Source of the DNA: Spirometra erinaceieuropaei
Lineage: Eukaryota; Platyhelminthes; Cestoda; Diphyllobothriidea; Diphyllobothriidae
DNA length: 64,000 nucleotides
NCBI GenBank assembly: GCA_902702965.1
Contig: CACRXP010000167.1
Location: forward strand, 757,343-821,342
Direction of reading: 5' to 3'
Of this stretch, positions 35,345 to 45,711 are shown in pieces. The stretch's first letter is position 1; each line of letters opens with the position of its first letter. The notes below the pieces were generated by a model, which made no database searches, had not been told where the DNA came from, and saw nothing but the letters and a program-made list of their open reading frames with translations. The translations under genes were made by a program, and so were the position numbers.

Positions 35345-35560
35345 GGGGAGCCATGAATTTTCATGAGTATGCGGTAGCGTAGCAACTGCATCCTATTAAT
35401 TATACGGCCGTTGTGCATGAACTACTCGTATCTGCTATTGCCTCTGATGATAAGCCCGAGCAGGAAACCAAAGCGTCGGGAGAATAAAGCTCTCCTGCCA
35501 GCGATCGTGTCTCCTCCTTCACGACTGCTTTCTGGGACTCGCCTCTTCGCTCCTGTCGGC
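35345..35560 (+). repeat. Penelope terminal-repeat fragment with degenerate core
   Basis: The plus strand matches the reverse complement of repeat A around the core (TATGCGGTAGCG, CAACTGCATCCT, then CTCTGATGATAAG). CTGATGA is at 35444-35450. The GAAA motif has drifted to CAAAG, so cleavage is unlikely. Downstream AAAGCTCTCCTGCCAGCGAT resembles the arms at 39465-39655. Confidence 0.65.
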
Positions 35561-37013
35561 AGCTAATTTCCTGTATTTCCTGCATTCGAAGGGGGACCTC
35601 ATCACCGACTCCTCTAGAAAAACAACATTAAGGTCCCATAGTTTTACCGGAGGGTGGTTAGTTAAGTCTTATTAGACGTCGTACAACCCTAGCCACTTCG
35701 TTATTCTGACGCGGCTTGTGGTCTTTATTCGGCAATCTGTTTGCCTGGTTCCTTGCCAGATATGGTGGAAGGTACTGCCAGGGCATAATCGGAAGCTGTT
35801 ACCTGGCCAGACCCGACAACCAGCGTTCTTTGAAGGTGCTTTCATTATTTGCTACCAGTTGACTGGTAGCCTAGCTCGTAGTTGTGCCAGCAGACAGACC
35901 TCATTTCCCCGGGGTTTCCATCGTCCAGAAGACGCCAAGTTGGAACTGATTAGGCAAGTCTGTCCCTGAACTTGGGGTTTAACCTCTGAAATCGGAGGAG
36001 GGCTTCAGTGTTTTGTCATCAGGACTGATATAAGCATGGCGTTCTGCCTCAACTTAAATGTAGCGCGAATAACTGCTGCCGGAGTTCACGTATGATATCG
36101 TACTCGCTGGCCAGACCGTGCAAACTCCCGCGTCCGAAGGTGTCATCAACTCTGATCGTGAGCCAATTGCCCTATTGCCGATCATATATGTGTCGATCAG
36201 TAGCACGCCCTGAACACGCCTCTGGTACAAGCTAATCGCTGACTCCTTCCGGCGCTCTGGCCAGAAAATGTCTGCCCAGTCACCTTTTAGCTCTTGCAAG
36301 TTTGGAAGAACACTACGGTTCCGAGCAACCAATCGGCATCCGCCCCTACAAGCAGGCCCTCTCTATTGAGACTGGCTTGGATTAGCAAAACTTAAACTAT
36401 AGTTGGCTGGAAATGCTTGAAAGTAACGCTTTCAGAGCACAGGGCGGCGAAATAAATGCTAAAAACAGTCGGCAGGGGTGGTCTACTTATCTGCTTCTTG
36501 TCCGACAAATTCTTGAAAAAGTTTGTTTCGCTCTCATAATACACAGCGTACTAGCCCAAGCGCAGACATCTTCAGTAATACAGAGTGGCACCATATGTTC
36601 AAAGGAGATCAGCCAACGAAAGGGGGACAATTATTCTTGAGACAAGGCCTTTGTCCTGTCCGTTGAGTTATTAAAAATTGACCCTCGCAATTCAGAGGTA
36701 GTGGCAAGGAGACGAGAAAAGTCCGAACAATGGAAGGGATGGAATCACATTATTAACTCCGTATCGAACCTTTGCTAGCTCACCTACTCTCGCCTATCTC
36801 TAGCCACACCCGCACACGGCTCTTACCCCGAATCACGCGTGGCCGGTCTAAACTGCTTTAATATATCCCTCTCAGAGTTCAGTGAATGAACTGAAGCTTT
36901 TGACTGTTAAATGGGGGTTCACAGTACTTGGTGTTGGCCTTACCTGTTCTCTCCTTCAGAACCATGACCATGTTCATTTTTATTCCGGAAGCAGGTGCCC
37001 CAAGATATAATGC
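35561..37013. other. No gene recognised
   Basis: A minus-strand frame at 36054-36332 contains LQELKGDWADIFWPERRKES and looks protein-like, but splice sites and family are not evident. Otherwise short ORFs only. Confidence 0.4.
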
Positions 37014-37448
37014 ATATTAGCCGATAGGCAGAATGGCATTACCGACAAAGACAAGGGAGACTGGAATGGCCATTTCTGGCTTGTTAGCCGTCGTCAGCCA
37101 GCCATACCCAAGCCCGAAGTGTGGAACACCCGAGCCTCGAACTCGCGACCTGTTGGTTTAGAAGTCCACGCCTCTATCCACCGGGCCACGAGCCCGTTGC
37201 CCTGTCGGTTTTCGATCGTGAATATACAATGGTAGGGGGCGCTCACCGATCGTCCATACGACGGCTAATAAGCCAGAAATGGCCATTCCAGTCTCCCTTG
37301 TCTTTGTCGGTAATGCCATTGTGCCGATGTATCATGCGCCGCTGTGCGGCTGCTGGTTGGGCTCGAGAGAGAGCCGTTAAGGCACAACGGAACGAGTGAG
37401 TTCCGTATGAATGATCGGTGAGCGCCCCCTACCATTATATTAGCCGAT
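37014..37448. mobile_element. Palindromic SINE composite with 12-bp target duplication
   Basis: ATATTAGCCGAT occurs at 37014-37025 and 37437-37448, directly flanking the element. Inside, a SINE tail (CCGACAAAGACAAGGGAGAC near 37037) is followed by the tRNA-like part. On the minus strand this reads GGCCCGGTGGATAGAGGCGTG, with a B-box-like GAGTTCGAGGC. The same tail then recurs inverted near 37262-37320, and the GGGGGCGCTCACCGATCG segment near 37217 recurs inverted near 37410. It is therefore two SINE pieces in opposite orientation within one target duplication. Confidence 0.8.
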
Positions 37449-37755
37449 GTCAGAATTTGAAAAAAAATAATTTTAGTGGACGTTCAGGCTCCTAGTCCGA
37501 AACATACTACAGCACGAACCCGGTCCAGAAAAGCCCTAACTGCTAGGCAAATGCCGTTACTTATCGGTCCGTTTCGACTAGTTGTCTCCAGTGCGACAGC
37601 GCGGCCGTATCTACAGCGCCGCCGCTCAGCGACCAATCATGACTATTCGCCCTCTGGCCAATGAGAGCATTGCTTAAAGACTCGATTACGATTGGTGATT
37701 GTGTCAGCAGCGGCCGGTTTGAGGTCTCTACATCAGAACTACCGGCAATCGCCTG
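37449..37755 (+). other. 5' flank of mutarotase copy B
   Basis: Immediate upstream sequence of the copy B start codon. No TATA-box, initiator or other regulatory motif was convincing. Confidence 0.4.
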
Positions 37756-38165
37756 ATGATGGAAGATTTCGGCAAGACAGCGAAGGGTATTCCAGTGAAA
37801 AGGATAACCATTCGACCGAAACTCCCAGAAAAATTGACCTCGGGCGGCGATAGCGAAGTCTGGAGCGGAGTGAGAGCCGTCTTTATCAATTACGGTGCGG
37901 TCCTCCAGCAGCTGTGGATTCCTGGCCATACGGACACGGGCGGAAAGAAGAAGACGCCCCTCACGTTGGCCGATGTGGTTCTCGGTTATCCGGACATTGG
38001 CAGTTACGAGAAAAACGTACCCTATCACGGAGCCATAGTTGGACGCGTGGCTGGTCGCATCAGTAATGCTCGCTTTGCCATCCCCTACGAACTGGACCCC
38101 ACCATGACTGGCGTCTACAGGTTGCCGAAGAATCTGAAGAAACAGCACTGTCTTCATGGTGGAAC
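37756..38165 (+). CDS. GALM: Galactose mutarotase, first exon, copy B
   Basis: Encodes the N-terminal 136 residues plus two bases of a split codon, starting at MMEDFGKTAKGI. Family landmarks are INYGA near residue 50, ADVVLGYPDIGSY, GAIVGRVAGRISNARF (the Arg of the substrate pocket) and CLHGG, whose His134 (codon 38155-38157) matches the conserved active-site histidine. The exon ends AC and is followed by GTTAGT. Joining AC to the G at 44967 gives Thr and restores LHGG followed by TIGLSNR, as the family requires. The predicted protein is 384 residues; human GALM is 342. The second Met codon of MM is an equally possible start. The opposite strand is also open for 198 codons, but that is a shadow. 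Confidence 0.92.
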
Positions 38166-38689
38166 GTTAGTTTTCACTTTTCACCTCGTAGCCTACCATT
38201 TTCATCCTTTATTTTTCTCGATTCCTGCAGTGTTCGAAGGAATTAGAAGAGTAGAATTCTCTTAGGGTTAAAATATCCCCCGTTATTATGGCCAAGCATT
38301 AGCGACCTCTTTCCATTCTAAGCGCAAACCTTTGAAATAGCGATTTGCCAACTGAGTACCAGTGATTGTAAAGCCTATACTTCCACTTTAAATAAGGCCC
38401 AAGAGATAACCTGTTGGTTTTTATATTAAAGTGCAGCCTTGGTTTGGAATACAAGGGAACTCAAGAAACAAAGTTACTGTTTCACTCGGTTTGACTGGGC
38501 GAAGATTTCGGTTGTCCACTTATCACTTTAATTGCATAATACATCTAGTAACCTTACTGGCACGTAGTCGCTCCAAGGGCTGAGCTAGATTTTGATGGAG
38601 GGGCCTATGATCTAACCCATGAGATCGTCGATCTCTTATTTTTACCACAACTGACTAACACTACTGCAACTTCTCTGCAGAACATGTCG

Positions 38690-39120
38690 CGTGAGTAGGC
38701 TCCTCGCGTAAATCAAGCTGTGGAAACACTTGTACGAGCAAACCGCCTCCCGTTATTTGTTTTTCGGGTGACTAGGATGAACTGGACCATCTGTTTAAAT
38801 CCCAGGCTTTGACCACGTCGTTTTTTCCCGTTCAAACGGCGGGGTCGACGACTGGAATTGCAACTGGTAGCCTGGTCCTTCCTGGTTCCCCGGAAAACAA
38901 ATAACGGGAAGCAGTTTGCTCGGGCGATGGTTTAAACAATTTGGCCTGTGTGTGAAACGTACCGACGCTATCTGTACTACAAAAACTTGCAGTATTATTG
39001 ATCATTTAGGCTAAAATCAAGATATGAACGACCTTCCGGACTAATCCATTGCTTCCCTCCATCTCAGTTTGGTTCAACCGTTGGGATAAAGACATGTGCC
39101 AACGGGTTTATTAGAACCTC
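38690..39120 (+). repeat. Inverted-arm repeat family R5, copy 1
   Basis: The arm CAAACCGCCTCCCGTTATTT near 38740 recurs inverted near 38895-38925 (AAATAACGGGAAGCAGTTTG). The right portion continues collinear with 39840-40140, including TTTAAACAATTTGGCC-like and ACAAAAACTTGCAGTATTAT segments. Confidence 0.65.
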
Positions 39121-39464
39121 GACTCTTCCACGGCCGTCCATCCTGAAACAAACCGAACTATATAAGCCCCACAACGGGGTTTTCTGAATTTTCTTGTCTG
39201 TCGACCTGGAAAAATGCGATCTCAATGTGTTAATTATCCATTCTTAAGCCCAGTCTGTGTATCTTTCGAGAGAAATGTGGTGTCAGCTCCATAAACGTTC
39301 GAATCCGATGGAAAATTATCCTGTCACTTTGAACGATTGCATTTAGCCTTTATAAAATGGCTTATGATATACTTGTTTTTCTGAGATTTCGGGTTACAGC
39401 AAAAATGACTTCTGAGCTTACCACTTGTAACTTATGATAAAAGCGAAGAGGCGAGTTCCACGAA

Positions 39465-39655
39465 GTAGTCGCGAAGAAGGAGACATGATCGCTGGAACAA
39501 GAGCTTTATTAACCTGACGTTTTAGATTCCCACTCGAATCCACCACCCGTATCTGACTTGGCCCCTGATGATGCATTCGAGTAGGAATCCAAAATGTCAG
39601 GCTAATAGATCTTGTTCCAACGATACTATATCCTTCTTCGCAATAACTTATAAGC
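39465..39655. repeat. Palindrome of two Penelope hammerhead-region arms
   Basis: The left arm is the inverted form of the right. AAGAAGGAGACATGATCGCT near 39475 answers the run ending TATCCTTCTTCGC near 39645. CTGACGTTTTAGATTCCCACT near 39517 answers AGTAGGAATCCAAAATGTCAG near 39580. The right arm keeps CTGATGA (39565-39571) in the same setting as the core in repeat A, with GAAA changed to CAAAA. Confidence 0.75.
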
Positions 39656-39829
39656 CAAACCCTGTCTTCACTTTGAGGAATGGTTGTTTCCTTAGTTCAA
39701 TGAAACTTTTCGGATAGCTGGATGGGTAACCTATTTATATCGGCAATATTTTTATGAATTCCATACTATTTCGTGGTTTAAGTCGTATACTGTAATTGAT
39801 AGTAATTTCCATATTTGATTTGCAAATGT

Positions 39830-40140
39830 TGTCCCGGCGTTTGTTCCCGCCCATTTCAGTCCAAACGGTGGGGTAGGCTACTTGAATTTAAACAGATAGC
39901 CCAGTTCATACTAGTCGCCCAGGGAACAAGTAACGGAGAGCGGTTTACCTGCGAAATTGTTTCTACTGGTTGATTTACGCAAGCAGCTACTCAGGCTATT
40001 TGTTCTACAAAAAAGCTTGCATTATTATTAATCAGTTGCGGTGAAAATAAAAGAAAGGCGATCTTGCAGACCAGACCATAGCCCCGCCCATCTCAGTGAA
40101 GCCCAGACTTTGGAACGGGGACGTGTGCTAGCAGAGAACA
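39830..40140 (+). repeat. Inverted-arm repeat family R5, copy 2
   Basis: Collinear with 38815-39110: CCGTTCAAACGGCGGGG there against TCCAAACGGTGGGGTAGG here. It continues through ACAAGTAACGGAGAGCGGTTT, CTACAAAAAAGCTTGCATTATT and CCCATCTCAGT. The left arm is absent. Confidence 0.6.
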
Positions 40141-40774
40141 ATAGACAAATATATAGCTTAACTTTAGGGCCCTGATTATGATGTTGTAAAGAGTGAGGGA
40201 CTTATTTTATTTGTTCTTACCGAATTACGGGACAGATTAGCAGCCATATTTCTACAACTTATAGGTGTTTTCACCATTTGTACTATATTGCATTTCCTAA
40301 TAATTTTGTCCGAAAATTCGGAAAAAACATTAATTGAGTCATTTTAAAATAGGCTGCGTTTCGCCAAATGTTGCCAGTAGTTTTGTTTACATTCGTGAAG
40401 CTCTTAACGCTCCCATTAAAGTTTGCAAAGAACACAAGATAAACAACCTCCTCTATCCATCTGCACTCCTTGAAAAAAATGTGTCTAATATGTTATTAGT
40501 GTGACCAATGACACGGCCTATAATTTATTGACCCATCAAATTACTATGATGGGAAGTAGCTTAATTTTTCGACAATAAGCTTTTTGCTGTCGAATTATTT
40601 CGAGAGCGAGTTGTTGCTACCTTTGGAATCGTCTGCGCACTAATTTATTCGCGTGGGTCTCGGGTTTGGTTACCTGCCGGCTAGGTTACTACAAAAAGTT
40701 CTTTACTGACATCATCAAACGTTTTCTGGTTATAATTTCAGTAGTGTCTCGGGACCAAAAAGACAGTCAGTGAC

Positions 40775-42350
40775 CGATCTCATGAAATTCTAATTGATAT
40801 TCTGAAATGCGTTTTCGATTGGAAAGGACGATTTTTTTGAGGTTGCAATATTGAATGACCCAGGATATCGCAGACACAACAAGATGAGGACTTTTCAATT
40901 CGCCTTTTTCAGTCGCCTGCAAAAGCCGCGTTTGGTAAAAAGTGGCCGCTTATGTAATGTACATTTTTCTACTGGCTTTGGATGCCCTTTTAAATCCAAA
41001 TACTTTTACTGAAAATATGCACAACATTATTCGTTCTTGTGCTCATTCAGTAGCAAATAACATCTTCAAATTTCAGGCCCAGAGGAAGGCGTACTTATGT
41101 TTTGATGAGTTTTCTAAATTGAAAATAATTTTGAGCTCGATCAGCCGTTGCACTTGCGTTAAGGGTTTGAAGTCTATAAGCCATAACTTTACCATGTAAG
41201 GAGGACCATAGAGCCCATTTATGCCTTTAAGAATAAATCAGATAGGGTTCATGACTTTTTTCAATGGATATGGACTATAGTCTATACTTCATAAGGAGAA
41301 TTTGTCAGATATGGTTATGTAGCCCCACCTGAAGTAAGCAAACCCCAGACATTTGTAATACAGGACCGGCGGTAATAGGGGTTTTTACGGATGGGGCCGG
41401 GGAACGCAGTCAAAGAGGTCAAGGGATTTTATGCAAAAGAAAAGCTATTGGGAATGCCTGGTTGTGCTTTGAGTGGCTGCGAAATAGTTGCGCTATCTCC
41501 TAACCCTAGCCCCCTAACCCTAAGCCTAACCCTTAACCTTGACCCCTAACCATAACCCCCGATTCCTAACCCCCTAGCCCTAACCCCAAACCCTAAGCCC
41601 TAGCCCCTAACCCTAACTCTAACCCCAACTCTCACCCTAACCCTTTAATCCTTAACTGCAGCCCTAAACCCTAACCCTGAAACATCTAACGCGACAGTCA
41701 GAAGGAAGCGACAGGTCAACAGTCAAGGACCACTGACCTTAGACTGAAAAAGGTAAACACGTCGACAAATAAACAAGGCCACCAACAGAACACACACCGA
41801 AACGCACAGCAACTCCATGTCAACGTAATCACACCGAATCAAAATAATTAAGTGGGTCAACGGTATTGTGTCCATGAGGTGTGGCGATATAACCACATAT
41901 TAGTGGAGAATTAGTAAACGGACAGATACGATGCCATTCGATTGAACATTGCACGGTCATAAAAACGCCATAATTATGGACTTCTTAAGACCTAAGTAGA
42001 CACACTCTTTGAGTACAGAATTTGAAGAAGACGTGCTTTTCTACCAAATGGGTACAAAATAGGATATTCTGGTACATAGTTGCAATAAAATATATTTGGA
42101 TTTACAAGAGCATCGAAAATCAATAGAAGAGATGCGTGCTATATAAGAAGTCATCTTTTACCGAGCGCGTTTTTTACACGCGACCGGAAATGCCGCGCTC
42201 AAAAGCTGACATCCTGCCGTGTCTGAGATGTCTTGGGACTATGCTGCACGAGAGAAAATATTTCAACCCCACTTAAGAAATCCATCCTGATCGAAAATGC
42301 ACTTCTTAATTACTGCTGTCATTTCACGAGATCGGGTACCGACTGTACAT
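40775..42350. mobile_element. Fold-back element, copy 4, interrupted by another element
   Basis: Left arm (CAGTGACCGATCTCATGAAATTC, then ATATTCTGAAATGCGTTTTCG) pairs with the right end (CATTTCACGAGATCGGGTACCGACTG near 42325). About 590 bp in the middle (41309-41898) is an inverted-repeat element not present in the other fold-back copies. No coding. Confidence 0.75.
41309..41898 (-). mobile_element. Inverted-repeat element with CCCTAA-like tract, copy 2
   Basis: Reverse orientation relative to copies 1 and 3. Ends ATATGGTTATGTAGCCCCACC and GGTGTGGCGATATAACCACAT are inverted repeats. The CCCTAA-like tract spans about 41500-41680, and the conserved AATAGGGGTTTTTACGG segment is near 41377. It lies inside fold-back copy 4, so it inserted later. 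Confidence 0.8.
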
Positions 42351-42599
42351 CTGGCGGTCAGACTGACACCCGAAGCTTTCTGAGTCTGTTGAGTTTCGCC
42401 TTCCTTTCAAAAATAACCATAGCTAAGTTTTGAAAGCACTGCCGAAGGTCTGCGTCGGTTCTACTTTGAAAAATGTCAGATTATACTCCAGGGCAATTTA
42501 TGATTGGGTTGTGAAGATGGAGAATCCACTTGTCTTCTGCCGTCTCGAAACCAGTCATTTAAACTTCCCTGACGGTTATCTAGATGTATGTTAGGTGTA

Positions 42600-43100
42600 C
42601 TATTACATGCAATATTAGCCGCAATTCTGAAATATGTTCTCGATTCAAATAGATTGCCGAAGTTGGGTTGCAACATTAATTATCATGCAACATTGTTCTA
42701 AAATATTCAGTCAGGATGCCGGCTTTTAGATGAGTATCTATTCGGTCGTCTCCAGAGGCCACACTCTTCACAGTGAAAAATTCGGAGGAGACACAAATGA
42801 GTTCAAGGAAAAATATTTTTGTGTATGTTTTCTATATAATGTATCTCAATTTAAGCGGGCACCGAAGATCAATGGGGACAGTTCATACTAATTATGTAGC
42901 GATTTTTTATTGTGTACAATTTTTACAGACGGTCGGAAGGAAGCTCGTTCAAAAGCCGGCATCCTGATAATACTGAGATATGTCGAGATTCTGCTGTATA
43001 GTCACTAATATTACAAACCCTAGTTAGGTAATCTTTTCGAGTAGAAAACATACTTTAAATCTCCGCTAGCATTTCATGAGATAGTACATCCACTCACAGA
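42600..43100. mobile_element. Fold-back element, copy 5 (internally deleted)
   Basis: Arms: GCAATTCTGAAATATGTTCTCG near 42612 and its inverse near 43040, and GATGCCGGCTTTTAGATGAG near 42715 against AAAAGCCGGCATCCTG near 42952. About half the length of copies 1 and 2, with most internal sequence lost. Confidence 0.7.
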
Positions 43101-43417
43101 ATAGCTTTCGATATGGTCTCTGCATGCAGCCTATGAAATGCGACTTCAAAATTGTTCTGATAGAGTATCGATTACTTCATGCCTGCAAAGGCCAGTTTAA
43201 TCGCAGAAAATAGGAAAGAATGCACTGCTGTTTCGGAGCGAATATTGAACAGAACGCCTTGATGGCTATCGACCTCGTTGATAATTTCGCAGACAGCAGA
43301 TCAGCATTTGATTCGAACGCCTACGATGGGTGACCCAGTCAGACCCCATGTGCTTGGTTTGCACACTGACTTTCATGAAAATACTTCAACAAGGGCAAGC
43401 GGCTCAATTACATGAAT

Positions 43418-43729
43418 GGGTAAGGTGTGGTTTGTTAGCCCCACCTGATGGACACAATACTGTTGGGATTGGGGTTAAGAGTTAGGGTTTAGGATTAGGG
43501 GTTATGGTCAAGGGTTATGGGTAGAGTTAGGGGGTTACCACAACTATTTCTCAGCCATCCCAAGTACAACCGTGCATTCCCAATAGCCTTTCTTTTGCAT
43601 ACAACTACTTGACCTCGTCGCCTGTGTTCCCCGGCTCCACCTGTAAAAACCCCTATTACCACCGGTTCCGCGTTAGAGGTGACTGGGATTTATTTACTTC
43701 AGGTGGGGCTACATAACCACATCCGACCC
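43418..43729 (+). mobile_element. Inverted-repeat element with TTAGGG-like tract, copy 3
   Basis: Shortest copy. The left end GGGTAAGGTGTGGTTTGTTA and right end TACATAACCACATCCGACCC are inverted repeats. ATGAAT flanks both sides (43412-43417 and 43730-43735), consistent with a 6-7 bp target-site duplication. The TTAGGG-like tract is at about 43470-43540, and the right part matches copy 1 from CAACTATTTCTCA onward. Confidence 0.85.
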
Positions 43730-43767
43730 ATGAATGTGTGCTTCGACAGACGCTTGCCCTGACAATG

Positions 43768-43898
43768 ATAGCTGAGGGACTGGATCGAAAGCCCGGAACC
43801 CCGAAATGGAGTCAGATGCCCTACCACTCGATTGTCGAGGAACTGGATAGAAAGTCCGATTCCTTGAAACGGTGTCAGATGCCCTATCACTCAGCTAT
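43768..43898 (+). repeat. Two tandem units of about 66 bp
   Basis: GGACTGGATCGAAAGCCCG is followed 66 bp later by GAACTGGATAGAAAGTCCG, and TGTCAGATGCCCTA(C/T)CACTC-type motifs end both units. The units are diverged. Together they keep an open plus-strand frame, probably by chance. Confidence 0.7.
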
Positions 43899-44966
43899 CG
43901 CGCTCACGTCTGCCAACCTATTCCAACGTTTAGTCGTCCCGGAAGCAAGACGTAAGGGGGGACTTTTCGATCCATTTGTACGACTGGCAGTAGTGAGTGC
44001 GATTTCCAAGAGGTAGATCACGCGGCATGAATGCCATAAGTCGGTTGTTCGAACCCCCATGCACTGAAAACGCTCATAATCGGTATGATTTCCCCATGTG
44101 TTATTGTCCTCCCTAGAAAGTCTTCGTACTGAAGCCGTCACGCTTCCTACAGACAGTTGTGTTATCGAAAATCGTGTCCCATTTTATGCGGCAAGCAGTC
44201 AGATTTAAGTTGCCTTTTTTGCGAAAACAGCCTTCTGCAAGAGATGAAAATAAGGCTATGATAGGCAGGTGGGCAATTCACTAGATAGGGAGGAAAGTCG
44301 ACCGTAAGTGGCTCTTCCTACGGACGTGGCGAGATGTTCAGTTCAAACATGACTCAGGGTAATCTTGAGGACGACAACGACGCAACTTCTTAAAAAAACT
44401 GTTATACGGTTAATCTCAAAACCCCTCGAGACGCTGTCAAACGGTTTGACGAGCTCGTGAGTAAACTACCTAACGGCCTTCGCATAACGACAACTTGGAC
44501 AGCATCGGTGAGTTAAAACACGAGGCCTCTTTCGACATTTCGGGTGAATCAAACATAGGAGTTTTCTTTCTTGTTAAATTGATCTATGCATATTTCCTCC
44601 TGAAACGCAAGCTCACGATCCGGTGTGCGCTGAATAAACGAGGCTGTTGCGACGCTCCGCACCGTTCCAGGATTACGATGGCAAAACGGTTCGTGTCGCA
44701 GCCCAGACTTCGGTCATTTTCTTTGGTAACCCGTTTTTAGGACTACTCACTCGTGTCATTCTCACCCAGTTTCACTGACGTCATCTTAACCCACAATATC
44801 CCTAAGAGACACTTTCTGCAATGGAACAGTCTGCAGGAATGTTGGGTAGAATGCAGAATATCTTCTAGCAAAGGAAAGCTGACTTCAGTTACTTATCAAC
44901 ACACCAGTCTCATAAATGCGAGTTTTATAAGAGCAATCAAGTTTAATTCTTTTCACTGAAATTTAG

Positions 44967-45711
44967 GATTGGACTATCGAATCGGCTCTGGGAGATTGCG
45001 GAACAGAAGCCAGAGAGTGTTAAATTCAAAATCTTCTCCCCTGATGGCGAAGACGGTTTTCCTGGCAACCTAACCGTCTATGTGACCTACCGGATAACGG
45101 TCAACTCTGAGGAGAAAATCGAACTCTCCATCGACTACTTTGCCAGCGTTACAGACGCCATCTGTCCACTGAATCTGACCAATCACACCTACTTCAATCT
45201 GGCGGGACATCGCGCGGGACCGGAGGCCCTGGACCGACACATCGCCTGTATCGCTGCGGACCGGATCCTCGAGACAGAACCTGACCTCATGCCCACGGGA
45301 CGAATTCAGAAGGCGGGCAAAGTGGATGGCACGGACCTGCGCAAACCAGTTGGCCTGAAAGATGGTCTGAGGAAGATCCATCCGGCACCGTTTCAGGGTT
45401 TTGATGATTACTACATTTTTAATCAGATGCCCGAAGAGGAGGCTAAGATGACAGTCTCGGAGCCAAATTCTGGTCGGCGGGTTGAGGTCTTCAGCGACCA
45501 GCCGGGAGTCCAGTTCTACACTGGCAATTGTCTGGAGCCAAAAACTGATCCGGTGGGCAAAGATGGCTACAGTTACCCGCCCCACAGTGGCTTCTGCATG
45601 GAATTGCAGGGTTTTCCGGACGCGGTGAATAGAGCCAACTTTCCGAAGACCTTTGTTCTTCCCAATGGGAAGCCTTACATTCAGAAGACAAAGTTTGTGT
45701 TCTCCTTTTAA
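44967..45711 (+). CDS. GALM: Galactose mutarotase, last exon, copy B
   Basis: Second and last exon of copy B, joined in phase to 37756-38165. It encodes residues 137-384. It carries TNHTYFNLAG with catalytic acid His210 (codon 45184-45186), GFDDYY with Asp283 (45403-45405) and FCMELQGFPDAVN with catalytic base Glu349 (45601-45603), plus GVQFYTGN. With His134 from exon 1, the full active-site set of galactose mutarotases is intact. The exon is 745 nt like copy A and differs from it by many substitutions but no indel, so both copies appear under selection. Differences cluster in surface segments (for example TDAICPLN against AGGITPLS). The 215-codon antisense frame here is a shadow. Confidence 0.95.

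Larger units (their letters stand above)
38166..44966 (+). other. 6.8-kb intron of mutarotase copy B
   Basis: Bounded by donor GTTAGT (38166) and acceptor TTTAG (44962-44966) and confirmed by reading phase. It is filled with repeats: two copies of an inverted-arm family (38690 and 39830), a hammerhead-core palindrome (39465), two fold-back elements (40775 and 42600), and two inverted-repeat elements with TTAGGG-like tracts (41309 and 43418). The intervals 38270-38690, 39120-39465, 40140-40775 and 43900-44570 show nothing recognisable. Confidence 0.85.

Noticed and set aside
37561..38157. 198-codon minus-strand frame
   Set aside because: Overlaps mutarotase exon 1 in antisense and has no family motif.
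41500..41680. True telomere or chromosome end
   Set aside because: The tract is degenerate, interstitial and sits inside an inverted-repeat element found in three copies.
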